Assembly (NCBI RefSeq): GCF_022206305.1 | Contig: NZ_JAKOIW010000013.1 | Coordinates: forward strand, 99,021 to 148,173 | Source: Gordonia sp. 'Campus' | GTDB lineage: Bacteria; Actinomycetota; Actinomycetes; Mycobacteriales; Mycobacteriaceae | DNA length: 49,153 nucleotides | Direction: 5' to 3' | In this document: piece after piece, positions 7,850 to 16,573 of the stretch | Layout of the letters: every line of letters starts with the position of its first letter | Position numbering within the stretch: the stretch's first letter is position 1 | Program-made: the position numbers and the translations under genes | Notes under the pieces: generated by a model | What the model was told of the DNA's origin: nothing | The model's database searches: none | The model's input: the letters and a program-made list of their open reading frames with translations, nothing else

Positions 7850-9442
7850 GTGACGTCCATGGGCGTGTCCGCGGGCGCGGGCATGATTCATTACGTCCTG
7901 CTCACGCGTGACGACCTCGGACGTAGCGTGGTCGACTCACGTGTCATCGACGTCGACCCGACCGACGGCCTCGACACCGCCGGACGGGTGAACGCCGGCA
8001 TCGACGTGATGCTCACCGCAGCACGGGAAACCGGCACGCGCGTCGGCCCGATCGGTGTCGCCGCCCGTACCACCGGGCAGCGCCGGCAGCTGCGTTCTCG
8101 CGGCACCGGGCCCCGCCGTCAGGTGCGGCTCGCCGGCGAGGACGAGGCCGTGCTCGCCTACCTCACCGACACCGGTGAGATCGACAGGTTCTCCGCTGCC
8201 GTCGTCGTCGACTGCGGTGATTCCGGCATGTCGCTCTACACCGTCGACCCGCGTGACGGGCGTGTCAGCGATCCCGAGCACTCCACGGTGCTCAGTGGAC
8301 GCCGCCTCGATCGCGCGATCGCCGAGCAACTGATCGCGGACAATCCGTCGCTGGGGGAGATGTCGCGCACACGTGCCGATCGCAGTGAGCTCCGCAGTGC
8401 GTGCCGGACCGCCAAAGAGGAGATCGCCTACGGGACCTCGGTGTCCGACGTCGCCGGGGTGACGCTGTCGGGAAGCCTGGGCCGCGTCGCTCTGAACGCA
8501 TCCCACGTCGACCGGGCCCTCGAGCCGATGGTCCGCGACGCACGAGAGGTCTTTGCCCGGTATGTCGCGGCGATCGCAGCGCGCGGAGTTCGTCCGGACG
8601 CGGTGGTCTTCGTCGGCGGACTGGCGAATCTCCCGCTCGTGCGGAGCATCGCGACAGGCCACGACCTGGAGATGGTGAGCCCCGCGGCACCAGAACTCGT
8701 CGTGGCGACCGGTGCGGCGCTGCTCGCCCTCGAGGACTACTCGGTCACCACGCGGCTGGCCTTCATCGGCGGTAAACCGCAGCGCGAGTGGCTGTCCGCG
8801 ACGCCGATCGCGGTCGCCGGAGCGGTCATCGCCGCGACGCTGATGACGATCTACGCGGTCAGTTCGTCGTTCGCGGACCGTCAGGTCCCGGCGCCGCAAC
8901 CCTCGGTGAGCAGCGTGCCCGCCGCGGCTGCGACAAGCGAGGACAGTCCGGCCCCCACTCCCGCCGTCACCGAACCCTCGACCCGGACCCCGGTGGCGCC
9001 GCTGCCGCCGACGTTGGTCCCGCCGACGCTGACACCCACCCAACAGCCGGCGCCCGACGCGGGCTGGGGCGACCCTCCGGCTTGGGCCACCACCGAGCTT
9101 CCGCCGACGCGTCCGTCGACGGGCACCAGCACCCGCACCCTGTCGCCGTTCCCGTGGCCGGACCTGACCTTCCCGCCCGGGTCGACCCCGACGATCCCAC
9201 CGGACCTGTTGCCGCCCGGCCTCCGTCCGCCGACCGCGGCACCCACCCCGCCGCCGCCGACCTACTCGACGACAACGACGACGCGTCCCGGCGGCCAGGC
9301 CCGGCCGAGCAGCACGCGTGCCGGCGTGACCGCCGTCCCTGCCCCGTCAGACCCGGGGAAACCGATTGACGGACAAGCGAACCCGCCGTCGCAATGGGGG
9401 CCGCCGAGCAGTCCGGTGCCGTCGGCGTCAGCCGCGCGCTGA
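7850..9442 (+). CDS. Membrane-anchored Hsp70/actin-like protein with Pro/Thr-rich tail
   Basis: A 530-residue protein in three parts. Residues 1-300 resemble the Hsp70/actin-type nucleotide-binding fold: MGVSAGAGMIHYVLL as a phosphate-1-like strand, AVVVDCGDSGMSLYTVD as the second, and VVFVGGLANLPLVRS as the adenosine-type motif. One membrane segment follows at about 317-339. The last 190 residues are a Pro/Thr/Ser-rich, low-complexity, presumably extracytoplasmic tail. The layout recalls mycobacterial Rv0312-like proteins. No substrate-binding domain is seen, so it is not a canonical chaperone. The role is unknown; coupling cytoplasmic ATP binding to the envelope is only inference. The start is uncertain: GTG 7850 or ATG 7859, both without a clear ribosome site. 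Confidence 0.75.
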   Translation: MTSMGVSAGAGMIHYVLLTRDDLGRSVVDSRVIDVDPTDGLDTAGRVNAGIDVMLTAARETGTRVGPIGVAARTTGQRRQLRSRGTGPRRQVRLAGEDEAVLAYLTDTGEIDRFSAAVVVDCGDSGMSLYTVDPRDGRVSDPEHSTVLSGRRLDRAIAEQLIADNPSLGEMSRTRADRSELRSACRTAKEEIAYGTSVSDVAGVTLSGSLGRVALNASHVDRALEPMVRDAREVFARYVAAIAARGVRPDAVVFVGGLANLPLVRSIATGHDLEMVSPAAPELVVATGAALLALEDYSVTTRLAFIGGKPQREWLSATPIAVAGAVIAATLMTIYAVSSSFADRQVPAPQPSVSSVPAAAATSEDSPAPTPAVTEPSTRTPVAPLPPTLVPPTLTPTQQPAPDAGWGDPPAWATTELPPTRPSTGTSTRTLSPFPWPDLTFPPGSTPTIPPDLLPPGLRPPTAAPTPPPPTYSTTTTTRPGGQARPSSTRAGVTAVPAPSDPGKPIDGQANPPSQWGPPSSPVPSASAAR

Positions 9443-9458
9443 GAGAGGGTTTCGTCCG

Positions 9459-9482
9459 GACGGCCTGATGTTGGGAGCCGTC
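9459..9482 (+). terminator. Weak hairpin between convergent genes
   Basis: GACGGC (9459-9464) and GCCGTC (9477-9482) can pair across a 12-base loop and are followed by TTGTCT. The site lies in the 60-base gap between the Hsp70-like gene and metX, which converge. The stem is short, so the call is tentative. Confidence 0.3.
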
Positions 9483-9502
9483 TTGTCTCCGGGCGCCGCT
9501 GA

Positions 9503-10651
9503 TCAGGCGTCGCGACGCGCGAGATCGACGGTGCGCTTGAGCAGGTCGCTGATGGCGTCGAATTCGGTGAGGAAGCCGTCGTGACCGGTCTCCGACCGGA
9601 CGACCTGCAGACCGCCGACGCAGTTGCCGAGTTCCTCGGCCAGCTCGACCTGGAGACGCAAGGGGTAGAGCCGGTCTGAGTCGATACCGCCGACGATGAC
9701 GGGCACGGAACACTCGTTGAGCGCCTTCGCGACCCCGCCCCGGCCCCGGCCGACGTCGTGGTGATTGAGGACCTCGGTCAGGACGACGTAGCTCGCCGGA
9801 TCGAAGCGCGCCATCAACTTCGACGCCTGGTGGTCGAGGTAGCTCTGCACCGCGTAGCGCCCGCCGGTCAGCGGGTCGTCGTCGCCCTGGGCGTGGTTGG
9901 CGAACCGCGCGTCGAGCTCGGGTTCGCTGCGGTACATGAGATGGGCGATCCGCCGTGCGATACCCATGCCCTGCAACGGAATTCGGCCGGTCTCGTAGTA
10001 GTTTCCGCCACACCAGTCCGGGTCGGCCTTGATCGCGGCGATCTGTGCGGACTGGATGCCGATCTGATCGGCGGTCGCACGTGCGCCGACCGCGAGGACC
10101 AGTGCACTGCGTACCCGGTCGGGATACTCGATCACCCATTCCAGGGCGCGCGCCCCGCCCATCGAGCCGCCGAGTACCGCTCCGACACTTCGGATTCCGA
10201 GGCGATCCATCAGCGCCACCTCGGCGCGAACCTGGTCGAGCACGGTGATCTGCGGGAAGCGCGAACCCCACGGACGGCCGTCCGGCGCAGGCGAACCCGG
10301 TCCGGTCGACCCCTTGCATCCGCCGAGGACGTTGGCGGAGATGACACACCACTCGTCGGTGTCGATCGCCATACCCGGGCCGATGAGACCGTCCCACCAA
10401 CCCGCGGAATCATGTCCGGCGTCGGCCGGTCCGGTGACGTGCGAGTCACCCGTCAGTGCGTGGAGCGTGAGGATGACGTTGTCGCGCGACGGCGACAACG
10501 TCCCCCAGCGCTGGAACGCCAGGGTGACGTCGTCGATCCGTTCACCGCTGTCGAGAGGCAGCGAGCCGATGGGTATGCCGACGAGTTGCCCGTCCGGGAG
10601 TGACTCCCAGTCGGGCTGATCAGACGCTGTCGCGTTCAGGTCGATACTCAC
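9503..10651 (-). CDS. metX: Homoserine O-acetyltransferase
   Basis: MetX acetylates homoserine with acetyl-CoA, supplying the substrate for direct sulfhydrylation by the adjacent metY product. The 382-residue alpha/beta-hydrolase has its nucleophile elbow at GGSMGG (Ser163), the acid in GIDSDRLYP and the histidine in ETGHDGFL near the C-terminus. HALTGDSH and the WWDGLIGPG stretch are typical of the family. The start is GTG 10651, giving [10 protein letters not shown]. The frame stays open to 10768, but the extra segment overlaps metY and shows no family similarity. The start lies 22 bases after the metY stop, so metY-metX form an operon under the SAM-IV riboswitch. Confidence 0.94.
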   Translation of the reverse strand: MSIDLNATASDQPDWESLPDGQLVGIPIGSLPLDSGERIDDVTLAFQRWGTLSPSRDNVILTLHALTGDSHVTGPADAGHDSAGWWDGLIGPGMAIDTDEWCVISANVLGGCKGSTGPGSPAPDGRPWGSRFPQITVLDQVRAEVALMDRLGIRSVGAVLGGSMGGARALEWVIEYPDRVRSALVLAVGARATADQIGIQSAQIAAIKADPDWCGGNYYETGRIPLQGMGIARRIAHLMYRSEPELDARFANHAQGDDDPLTGGRYAVQSYLDHQASKLMARFDPASYVVLTEVLNHHDVGRGRGGVAKALNECSVPVIVGGIDSDRLYPLRLQVELAEELGNCVGGLQVVRSETGHDGFLTEFDAISDLLKRTVDLARRDA

Positions 10652-10673
10652 CGACAATGCTGCCTCACCTGTG

Positions 10674-12011
10674 TCACTTGGCCGCCGCGAATCCCTGTTC
10701 GAGGTCGGCCAGGATGTCGTCGATCCCCTCGATGCCCACGGCCAGGCGGACGAGGCCCGGGGTGACACCCGCGGCGAGCTGCTCCTCGGGGGTCAGCTGG
10801 CTGTGGGTGGTCGACGCCGGGTGGATGACGAGCGAACGCACGTCACCGATGTTGGCGACATGGCTGTGCAGACTCAGGGCATCCACGAACTTCTTGCCCG
10901 CATCGACGCCGCCGGCGATCTCGAAGGCGACGATCGCGCCCTGTCCCTTGGGTGCCAGCTCCTGGCCGCGCTGGTACCAGCGCGACGATTCGAGGCCCGC
11001 GTAGGCGACGGACTCGACCTGGGCGTGCTTCTCCAGGAACGCCGCGACCTTCTGGGCGTTGGCGACGTGGCGCTCGATGCGCAGGCTCAGGGTCTCGAGT
11101 CCCTGCGAGAGCAGGAAGGCGTTGAACGGCGCGATGGCCGCACCGGTGTCGCGCAACCACTGGACGCGGGCCTTCAGCGCGAAGGCCGGGGCGCCGAGGT
11201 CGGCGAAGACGGCGCCGTGGTAGCTGGGGTCCGGGGTGGTGAAGCCGGGGAAGAGGTCCTTCCCGTCACGCTGGACGCGCCAGTCGAAGGTGCCGCCGTC
11301 GACGATGACGCCGCCGATCGCGGTGCCGTGCCCGCCGATGTACTTGGTGGCCGAGTGCACCACGATGTCGGCGCCGTGGGCGAGCGGGTTGATCAGGTAC
11401 GGCGTCGCGACGGTGTTGTCGACGATCAGGGGGATGCCGTTGCTGTGCGCGACCTCCGAGATGCCCTTGATGTCGAGGATCTCGTTGTTGGGGTTGGAGA
11501 TCGACTCACCGAAGAACGCGCGGGTGTTGTCCTTCACGGCGGCCTGCCACGACGCGGGGTCTTCCGGGTCTTCCACGAAGGAGACCTCGACGCCCAGCTT
11601 CGGCAGGGTGTAGTGGAACAGGTTGAACGTCCCGCCGTACAGGCGCGGGCTCGACACGACGTGACCGCCGGTCTCGACGATGTTGAGGATCGAGTAGGTC
11701 TCGGCGGCCTGACCCGACGCCACGAGAAGCGCGGCGACCCCGCCCTCGAGTGCGGCAACCCGCTGCTCGACGGCGTCCTGCGTCGGATTCATGATGCGGG
11801 TGTAGATGTTGCCCGGCTCGGCGAGACCGAAGAGGTTGGCCGCGTGCTGGGTGTCGTTGAAGACATACGACGTGGTCTGGTAGATCGGCAGCGCCCGGGC
11901 GTTCGTCGACGCGTCGGCGGCCTGGCCGGCGTGGATCTGCTTGGTCTCGAAGCTCCAGTTGTCGACTGGATTGGTGCCGTCGGCGGACTCGCCGGTAGGT
12001 GCGTCAGACAT
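10674..12011 (-). CDS. metY: O-acetylhomoserine sulfhydrylase (aminocarboxypropyltransferase)
   Basis: A 445-residue cystathionine-gamma-synthase-family PLP enzyme converting O-acetylhomoserine plus sulfide to homocysteine. The PLP lysine is at about residue 223 in [26 protein letters not shown] (about 70-84), SGQAAET (about 99-105) and the C-terminal [17 protein letters not shown] are family signatures. A length near 440 residues favours the acetylhomoserine sulfhydrylase branch over cystathionine synthases (about 390). M. tuberculosis calls its ortholog metC (Rv3340). A SAM-IV riboswitch precedes it on the same strand, so expression should fall when SAM is plentiful. Confidence 0.95.
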   Translation of the reverse strand: MSDAPTGESADGTNPVDNWSFETKQIHAGQAADASTNARALPIYQTTSYVFNDTQHAANLFGLAEPGNIYTRIMNPTQDAVEQRVAALEGGVAALLVASGQAAETYSILNIVETGGHVVSSPRLYGGTFNLFHYTLPKLGVEVSFVEDPEDPASWQAAVKDNTRAFFGESISNPNNEILDIKGISEVAHSNGIPLIVDNTVATPYLINPLAHGADIVVHSATKYIGGHGTAIGGVIVDGGTFDWRVQRDGKDLFPGFTTPDPSYHGAVFADLGAPAFALKARVQWLRDTGAAIAPFNAFLLSQGLETLSLRIERHVANAQKVAAFLEKHAQVESVAYAGLESSRWYQRGQELAPKGQGAIVAFEIAGGVDAGKKFVDALSLHSHVANIGDVRSLVIHPASTTHSQLTPEEQLAAGVTPGLVRLAVGIEGIDDILADLEQGFAAAK

Positions 12012-12059
12012 GACGATTGATCACTTTCTACGGTCGGCAGGGCACATCGACCCTGGTGG

Positions 12060-12193
12060 GGTCCGACCTTCGGACCCGCGCTTGCCGGGGATCGCACGGC
12101 GATCCCACAACCCGGTCATCACCCGGAGCACCCCACCGCGGATGGAGGGTTGCCGATCAGCCAGCCGGGGCTTCGCACTGATACTCATGACCT
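12060..12193 (-). ncRNA. SAM-IV riboswitch upstream of metY
   Basis: Read on the minus strand, the leader starts GGTCATGAGT at about 12192 and then shows AAGCCCCGGCT, GCAACCCTCC, CGCGGTGGGGTGC, GGGTGATGACC and CGGCAAGCGCGGGTC (to about 12073). These are the conserved blocks of the actinobacterial SAM-IV aptamer, which in mycobacteria precedes the same gene. GGTCATgAG at the start pairs with gATGACC about 80 bases later. A GGGTCCGA/TCGGACCC hairpin follows at 12060-12078 and is the likely expression platform. No strong U-tract is seen, so control of translation may be more likely than termination. Confidence 0.92.
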
Positions 12194-12202
12194 GGCGACA
12201 AG

Positions 12203-12210
12203 GATATAAC
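12203..12210 (-). promoter_or_regulatory. Candidate metY -10 element
   Basis: On the minus strand GTTATATC (12210-12203) gives a TTATAT/TATATC -10 that would start transcription near 12197, just before the first base of the SAM-IV aptamer. No clear -35 is seen. Confidence 0.45.
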
Positions 12211-12391
12211 ACGTATGTGAGGGGCTGAGAACCCTCCCGTTCACCGCGACCGCAACCCTGCGCAGTCCTGCTCGGGCGGGTACATCTCCGGTGTCACCCG
12301 ACCGGGTGAAATCGACACTTCCGGAGAGTGAAAGCCCTGGTCAGGTTCGTTAGCAGCTCTCAGCGTCCTGGTCGATCCGGGGTCGCAGACC

Positions 12392-12397
12392 TAGGGT
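12392..12397 (+). promoter_or_regulatory. Candidate -10 for the PE-PPE-type hydrolase gene
   Basis: TAGGGT at 12392-12397 fits the actinobacterial TAnnnT -10 pattern and would leave a leader of about 75 bases before the ATG at 12480, which has its own GAGGAG ribosome site. The remaining bases between the metY promoter and this point (about 12211-12391) show no convincing gene. Confidence 0.3.
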
Positions 12398-12479
12398 TCG
12401 GGGCAGCCCCGGCGGTGCCGGTCGTCGAGCCGGTCGTGCCGGTTCGGTCCTCACGGTCCGGGTTCGCAGAGGAGCACCC

Positions 12480-14270
12480 ATGGCCGCGATGGCGCATCTC
12501 CGATCTCCCCGGGCCACGGTGCTGACGGCGTCGGTCACCGGGATCGCGGTGGCGGGAGCGCTGTGCCTGTCGGGAACGGCCCCCGCGCGGGGTGACGACC
12601 TCGATTGCGGCGGCGGTGCGGTGTTCATCGTCGGCGGCACCAACGACCCGGAGGCCCGGCACCTGATCGGCGTCGAGCAGCGCTACACCGGTATCGGCCC
12701 CGACAACCGGGCCGGGACCGCCGACGACGACCCGAGGTACTCCGGGGCCGGACGCTACCGGGTCGTCCACGCGGACTATCCGACGACGATCTGGCCGCTC
12801 GGTGCTGCCGGATACGACGACAGCACCGCTCAGGGCATCGCTTCGACGGCCCGTGCGATCTCGGCGTACCAGGCCGACTGTGGCGGCAAACCCGTTGTGG
12901 TAGCGGGATATTCGCAGGGAGCGCGGGTGGCGGGCGACGTGCTCGCCGACATCGGGACCTCGACTCCCGTCGACGCCGCGGGCAACGAGACCGCCGACGG
13001 CGCCTTCCGTCTCGTCGACGTCGCCGGAACGCCGGGCGATCCGTCCGACGACGTGCTCGTCAGCATCGAGCACCTCTCCGGCGAGCTGTACGCCGACCCG
13101 CGCCAGGCCGGAGACAAGACCGGCCGGGGCATCGAACTGTCCCTGATCGGGATCATTCCGGGTCTCACGATGTCGGGACCCCGGTCCGGGACGGGTACCG
13201 ACCGTGGTTTCGGCGTCCTCGACGGCGACGTGGTGTCGGTCTGTGTCGAGGGGGATCCGATCTGCGACCTGCCGGACCCGCTCCATGACCCGATCGGTGC
13301 GATGGACGGTCTTCTCGGCTACTTCACCAAGCACAATCTGTACCCGTACGCCATGTGGCGCGATCCGTCGTCGCAGTGGTCCACCCGCCCGGTGGAGTGC
13401 GATGACCCGGGGACCACGTGCACGGTCGGCGCCGACTCCGCCGTCGCCGAACTCGTGCGGGGGTGGGTGCGCGACCTCGGGATCACCGGCGACCTCGGCA
13501 ACGTGCTCGCTGGACGGCCGACGCTCTCTGTGCCCTTCGGGATCGAGCTGGCGAATCTGCAGCCTGTGGTCCGGCTCATCCAGGGACTGCTCCCGCCGCT
13601 GCCGCGGCTCGGGTACGGCGCATATCTGCCGGATCTCTTCGTGTTCGAGGACATCCTGCACGGCATCGTGACGTTGTCCCCGGCGCGGTTCGCCGAGGGG
13701 GTGACCGCTCTCGCGGCGAGTGTCCGGAGCATCGTGCTCCTCCCGGTCGGGTTCGTGCGGTTCTGGACCGGCGCGCTCGTCGGGCCCCGGATCACCGTGC
13801 CGCAGCAGGGAACCGCGGTCGTCTCGGATGTCACCGGTCCGTCACGGGCGTCGATGATCCGCCTCGCCGACAACGCGGCGGGCGAGCCGGTCGTCGACGC
13901 CGCGGTGAACGGGGCCGAAGATCGATCCTCGGGTGCGACAACGCCTTCCGCGGACGAGTCCGATGACGCGGGTCCGGGGGCGGGCACCGTGCCGGCGGAT
14001 GGCCCCGTGTCCGTACCGACCGACCCACCGGAATCGGTTCAGCCAGAGCCGGATCAGCCAGAGCCGGGACAACCAGAGCCGGGACAACCAGAGCCGGTGG
14101 ACGGGGGGCCGGACCCCGTGCGTACGGACGCCGGCACCGAGAGCGATGTACCCGGCGAACTTGACGAGAGCGAAGCACCCGACGAGGACACGGGGCGCAG
14201 GGATGCCGAAACAGGAGAGGACTCGGGCACCGGCCCGGACGAGCACTCCGGCAGCGAGCCCGACGCCTGA
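12480..14270 (+). CDS. Secreted PE-PPE-domain serine hydrolase with acidic repeat tail
   Basis: A 596-residue protein with an export signal (about residues 1-38, ending near APARGDD). It then has an alpha/beta-hydrolase of the PE-PPE (PF08237) type found in mycobacteria. The nucleophile elbow is VVVAGYSQGAR with Ser145; Asp259 in GDPICDLP and His285 in KHNLYPYAMW complete the likely triad. Cutinase-like lipases share this fold, and lipid ester substrates in the mycolic-acid envelope are plausible but unproven. Residues from about 450 on are a disordered acidic Pro/Glu/Asp tail with four QPEPx pentapeptides. GAGGAG at 12469-12474 supports the ATG at 12480. The gene is monocistronic. Confidence 0.85.
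   Translation: MAAMAHLRSPRATVLTASVTGIAVAGALCLSGTAPARGDDLDCGGGAVFIVGGTNDPEARHLIGVEQRYTGIGPDNRAGTADDDPRYSGAGRYRVVHADYPTTIWPLGAAGYDDSTAQGIASTARAISAYQADCGGKPVVVAGYSQGARVAGDVLADIGTSTPVDAAGNETADGAFRLVDVAGTPGDPSDDVLVSIEHLSGELYADPRQAGDKTGRGIELSLIGIIPGLTMSGPRSGTGTDRGFGVLDGDVVSVCVEGDPICDLPDPLHDPIGAMDGLLGYFTKHNLYPYAMWRDPSSQWSTRPVECDDPGTTCTVGADSAVAELVRGWVRDLGITGDLGNVLAGRPTLSVPFGIELANLQPVVRLIQGLLPPLPRLGYGAYLPDLFVFEDILHGIVTLSPARFAEGVTALAASVRSIVLLPVGFVRFWTGALVGPRITVPQQGTAVVSDVTGPSRASMIRLADNAAGEPVVDAAVNGAEDRSSGATTPSADESDDAGPGAGTVPADGPVSVPTDPPESVQPEPDQPEPGQPEPGQPEPVDGGPDPVRTDAGTESDVPGELDESEAPDEDTGRRDAETGEDSGTGPDEHSGSEPDA
14040..14099 (+). repeat. Four 15-bp tandem repeats encoding QPEPx
   Basis: Four in-frame 15-base units of the form CARCCAGAGCCGGNN run head to tail and encode QPEPD-QPEPG-QPEPG-QPEPV in the tail of the secreted hydrolase. 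The last two units are nearly identical at the DNA level, so copy number may vary between strains. Confidence 0.85.
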
Positions 14271-14367
14271 CCCACTCCGCTCGCCGGGCAGGGTTCCGCC
14301 GGACCCTGTGCGTCAACTCACGACCGAGCGGGGAATCGGCGACGCCGTGCCAGGGTTGGCATGAATC

Positions 14368-15657
14368 GTGCCTGATGCTCTCTCGACCACAACCGATGCG
14401 CCGGACGACCTGACTCTCTCGGGCCGACCGGCGGACGACGTGTCCTCGCACACCGCTCCCGTCGACCCCGCCCGTTCCGTCGACGCTTCCGGGGTGTCTC
14501 GCCGCATTCGACGCTGGACGATCCTGGCACTCGCCCTCGGCGGCTTCGGGATCGGTACCACGGAGTTCGTCGCGATGGGCCTGCTCCCCAACATCGCGGG
14601 ATCCCTGGGTGTCTCGGAGCCCACCGCGGGCCACGTGATCTCCGCCTACGCGATGGGCGTCGTCGTCGGAGCGCCCCTCATCGCCGCGCTCACCGCGCGG
14701 ATGTCGCGCCGCACCCTGCTGATCGGCCTGATGGTCGCGTTCACCGTCGGCAACTTCCTGACCGTCGTGGCGCCGGACTATGGACTCCTGCTCGTCGCTC
14801 GGTTCGTCGCCGGGCTGCCGCACGGCGCGTACTTCGGTGTCGCGGCGCTCGTCGCCGCCCACCTGGCCGGTCCGCGCAACCGGGCGAAGGCGGTGGGTCA
14901 GGTGATGCTCGGCCTGTCGGTGGCCAATGTGTTCGGGGTGCCCGCCGCGGCCTGGCTCGGCGAGACCTTCGGCTGGCGATCGGCCTTCGCGATCGTCGTC
15001 GTCATCGGCCTGGCCACGGTGTTCGCGCTGGTGCGCGCATTGCCGGCCCTGACCGGGATGAAGACGACCGACCCCCTCACCGAACTCGGCGCGCTCAAGC
15101 GGTCCCAGGTGTGGTTCACCCTCGTCATCGGCACCGTCGGATTCGGCGGGATGTTCGCGTTCTACACGTATCTGAACTCGGCTCTGACGACAGACACCGG
15201 CTTGTCGGTCGCGATCGTCCCGTTCGCGTTGATGCTGTACGGCCTCGGCATGGTGACCGGCAACTTCGTCGGCGGCTACGTCGCCGATCGCAACGTGTCA
15301 GCGGCCATCCTCGGCGGCCTCACGGCCAGCGCGCTCAGCCTCGGGGCATTCGCGCTGTTCGCCGGACATGCGTGGGCCGCGCTCGTCCTCACCTACCTGG
15401 TGGCCCTGACCGGTTCGACGATGCTCCCGGCGTTGCAGACCAGGCTGATGGACGTGGCCGCCGACGCGCAGACACTCGCTGCGGCGCTGAACCACTCCGC
15501 TCTGAACATCGCCAACGCCGCCGGCGCGCTGCTCGGCGGTGTGGTGGTCAGCGCCGGCTACGGCTACCTCGCACCTTCGGTGGTCGGCGTGTTCCTCGCC
15601 CTCGCGGGTATCGCCGTCACCGGCGTCGCCCTGGTCGCGGCGAAGCGTCGGGCCTGA
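14368..15657 (+). CDS. MFS transporter, DHA1/AraJ-YdhP type
   Basis: A 429-residue 12-helix transporter of the drug:H+ antiporter/sugar-efflux branch. An N-terminal hydrophilic tail of about 45 residues precedes the first helix (ILALALGGFGIGTTEFVAMG). That GTTEFV motif is typical of AraJ/YdhP-type efflux proteins. RFVAGLPHGAYFGVAALVAA is the helix-4/5 motif, and a second repeat starts near KRSQVWFTLVIG. The substrate cannot be told. The first possible start is GTG 14368, because an ATG at 14361 runs into a stop after four codons. No clear ribosome site is present. A perfect hairpin terminator follows. Confidence 0.88.
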   Translation: MPDALSTTTDAPDDLTLSGRPADDVSSHTAPVDPARSVDASGVSRRIRRWTILALALGGFGIGTTEFVAMGLLPNIAGSLGVSEPTAGHVISAYAMGVVVGAPLIAALTARMSRRTLLIGLMVAFTVGNFLTVVAPDYGLLLVARFVAGLPHGAYFGVAALVAAHLAGPRNRAKAVGQVMLGLSVANVFGVPAAAWLGETFGWRSAFAIVVVIGLATVFALVRALPALTGMKTTDPLTELGALKRSQVWFTLVIGTVGFGGMFAFYTYLNSALTTDTGLSVAIVPFALMLYGLGMVTGNFVGGYVADRNVSAAILGGLTASALSLGAFALFAGHAWAALVLTYLVALTGSTMLPALQTRLMDVAADAQTLAAALNHSALNIANAAGALLGGVVVSAGYGYLAPSVVGVFLALAGIAVTGVALVAAKRRA

Positions 15658-15661
15658 CGAG

Positions 15662-15711
15662 ACCGACGACGAGGGGCCGACCGGAAATCCGGTCGGCCCC
15701 TCGTCGTCGGT
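15662..15711. terminator. Bidirectional terminator with perfect 23-bp stem
   Basis: Bases 15662-15684 and 15689-15711 are exact reverse complements around an AAAT tetraloop. The stem is very GC-rich with no U-tract, the usual actinobacterial form. It sits between the convergent MFS and bfr genes and can serve both strands. Confidence 0.88.
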
Positions 15712-15728
15712 GGTGCTTACGTGATTGT

Positions 15729-16214
15729 TCAGGCGTTTGTGGGCGGCGTCGCGATCGTCTTCGACAGGTAGAGCGCCTCGCCCAGCTTGTTGATCAGCTC
15801 GAGCTGCGTCTCGAGGTAGTCGATGTGCTCTTCCTCGTCGGCGAGGATCTCCTCGAGGAGGTTGGCGCTGGTGATGTCGCCCTTCGACCGGCACATCGCG
15901 ATGCCGGGGCGGAGTCGCTCGACCACCTCGACCTCGATCGACATGTCGGATTCGAACTGCTCACGGATCGACTGCCCGATGCGCAGGGGCAGCAGACGCT
16001 GGTAGTTGGGGAGTGCGTCGAGGAAGAGGATGCGGTCGGTCAGCCGCTCCGCGTGCGTCATCTCCTCGATCGACTCGGCGCGGGTCTTGGCCGCGATCTC
16101 CGTCAGACCCCAGCTCTGCTGCATCTTCGCGTGCAGGAAGTACTGGTTGATCGCGGTCAGCTCGCTGGTGAGCTGCTCGTTGAGTAGTTCGATGACCTCG
16201 TCGTCGCCACGCAT
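15729..16214 (-). CDS. bfr: Bacterioferritin (heme-containing iron store)
   Basis: A 161-residue subunit of the 24-mer iron-storage cage. The ferroxidase ligands are all present at standard numbers: Glu18, Glu51, His54, Glu94, Glu127 and His130, with Tyr25 nearby. The heme-binding Met52 is also present, so this is true bacterioferritin and not plain ferritin. The ATG at 16214 has GGGAGG about seven bases upstream; the frame is open further but without similarity. Bfd, which releases iron from Bfr in other bacteria, is the next gene upstream on the same strand, about 100 bases away. Confidence 0.96.
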   Translation of the reverse strand: MRGDDEVIELLNEQLTSELTAINQYFLHAKMQQSWGLTEIAAKTRAESIEEMTHAERLTDRILFLDALPNYQRLLPLRIGQSIREQFESDMSIEVEVVERLRPGIAMCRSKGDITSANLLEEILADEEEHIDYLETQLELINKLGEALYLSKTIATPPTNA

Positions 16215-16312
16215 GTGACAGCCTCCCGTTCGCCGTATATGTCCGGTCGAACCGTAACACGACAAATAGCCCCGCGCGCGTCCTCGCGCGAGGTCGGAAG
16301 GTCGGGGTCAGA

Positions 16313-16495
16313 TCATGCAGCGGTCGTCGCGGTTGACGCCCTTTCGTTCAGGATGGAGTGCAGTTGGTCCAGGCAGGTCCCGCAGCCTTCGCCCGCGCCG
16401 CAACGGTCGCTGATCGCATCGACGGTGTACGCACCCGCATCGCAATGCTGATGGACTTCGTCGACCGTGACGGCGCGACATATGCAAACGAACAT
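16313..16495 (-). CDS. bfd: Bacterioferritin-associated ferredoxin
   Basis: A 60-residue [2Fe-2S] protein. The cluster cysteines are in MFVCICRAVT and CGAGEGCGTC, the standard Bfd spacing. Bfd reduces the iron core of Bfr so that iron is released under starvation. The ATG at 16495 is preferred because AAGGTGAG lies about seven bases upstream; GTG 16507 would add four residues. An IdeR-like box about 26 bases upstream predicts repression by iron, which suits an iron-mobilising protein. A CGCGCG-TCCT-CGCGCG hairpin at 16275-16290 separates it from bfr and may limit read-through. Confidence 0.93.
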   Translation of the reverse strand: MFVCICRAVTVDEVHQHCDAGAYTVDAISDRCGAGEGCGTCLDQLHSILNERASTATTAA

Positions 16496-16520
16496 CTTCG
16501 GACTCACCTTCGTGCCTGGA

Positions 16521-16539
16521 TTAGGTAATGCTTACATAT
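16521..16539. promoter_or_regulatory. IdeR/DtxR-like iron box upstream of bfd
   Basis: TTAGGTAATGCTTACATAT matches the IdeR consensus TTAGGTTAGGCTAACCTAA at 14 of 19 positions by hand count. It ends 26 bases from the bfd start on the minus strand, where bound IdeR would block transcription. Confidence 0.72.
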
Positions 16540-16554
16540 GTCCAAGGCTGCGCA

Positions 16555-16573
16555 CAAGGGTTGCCTTACCTCT
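16555..16573. promoter_or_regulatory. Second, weaker IdeR-like site
   Basis: CAAGGGTTGCCTTACCTCT matches the IdeR consensus at about 11 of 19 positions by hand count. Its core TTGCCTTACC is shared with the better site upstream of sdhC. It lies 15 bases from the first box and could help bind IdeR cooperatively, or may be chance. Confidence 0.4.

Noticed and set aside
10671..12020. A 449-codon plus-strand frame over metY
   Set aside because: It mirrors metY codon by codon on the opposite strand and shows no protein similarity. metY itself is unambiguous.
12328..12525. A 65-codon frame before the PE-PPE-type hydrolase
   Set aside because: No ribosome site, no similarity, and it overlaps the hydrolase start in another frame.
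16275..16290. CGCGCG-TCCT-CGCGCG hairpin between bfd and bfr as a definite terminator
   Set aside because: The stem is short and of a kind common in GC-rich DNA. It is mentioned only as a possible read-through limiter.
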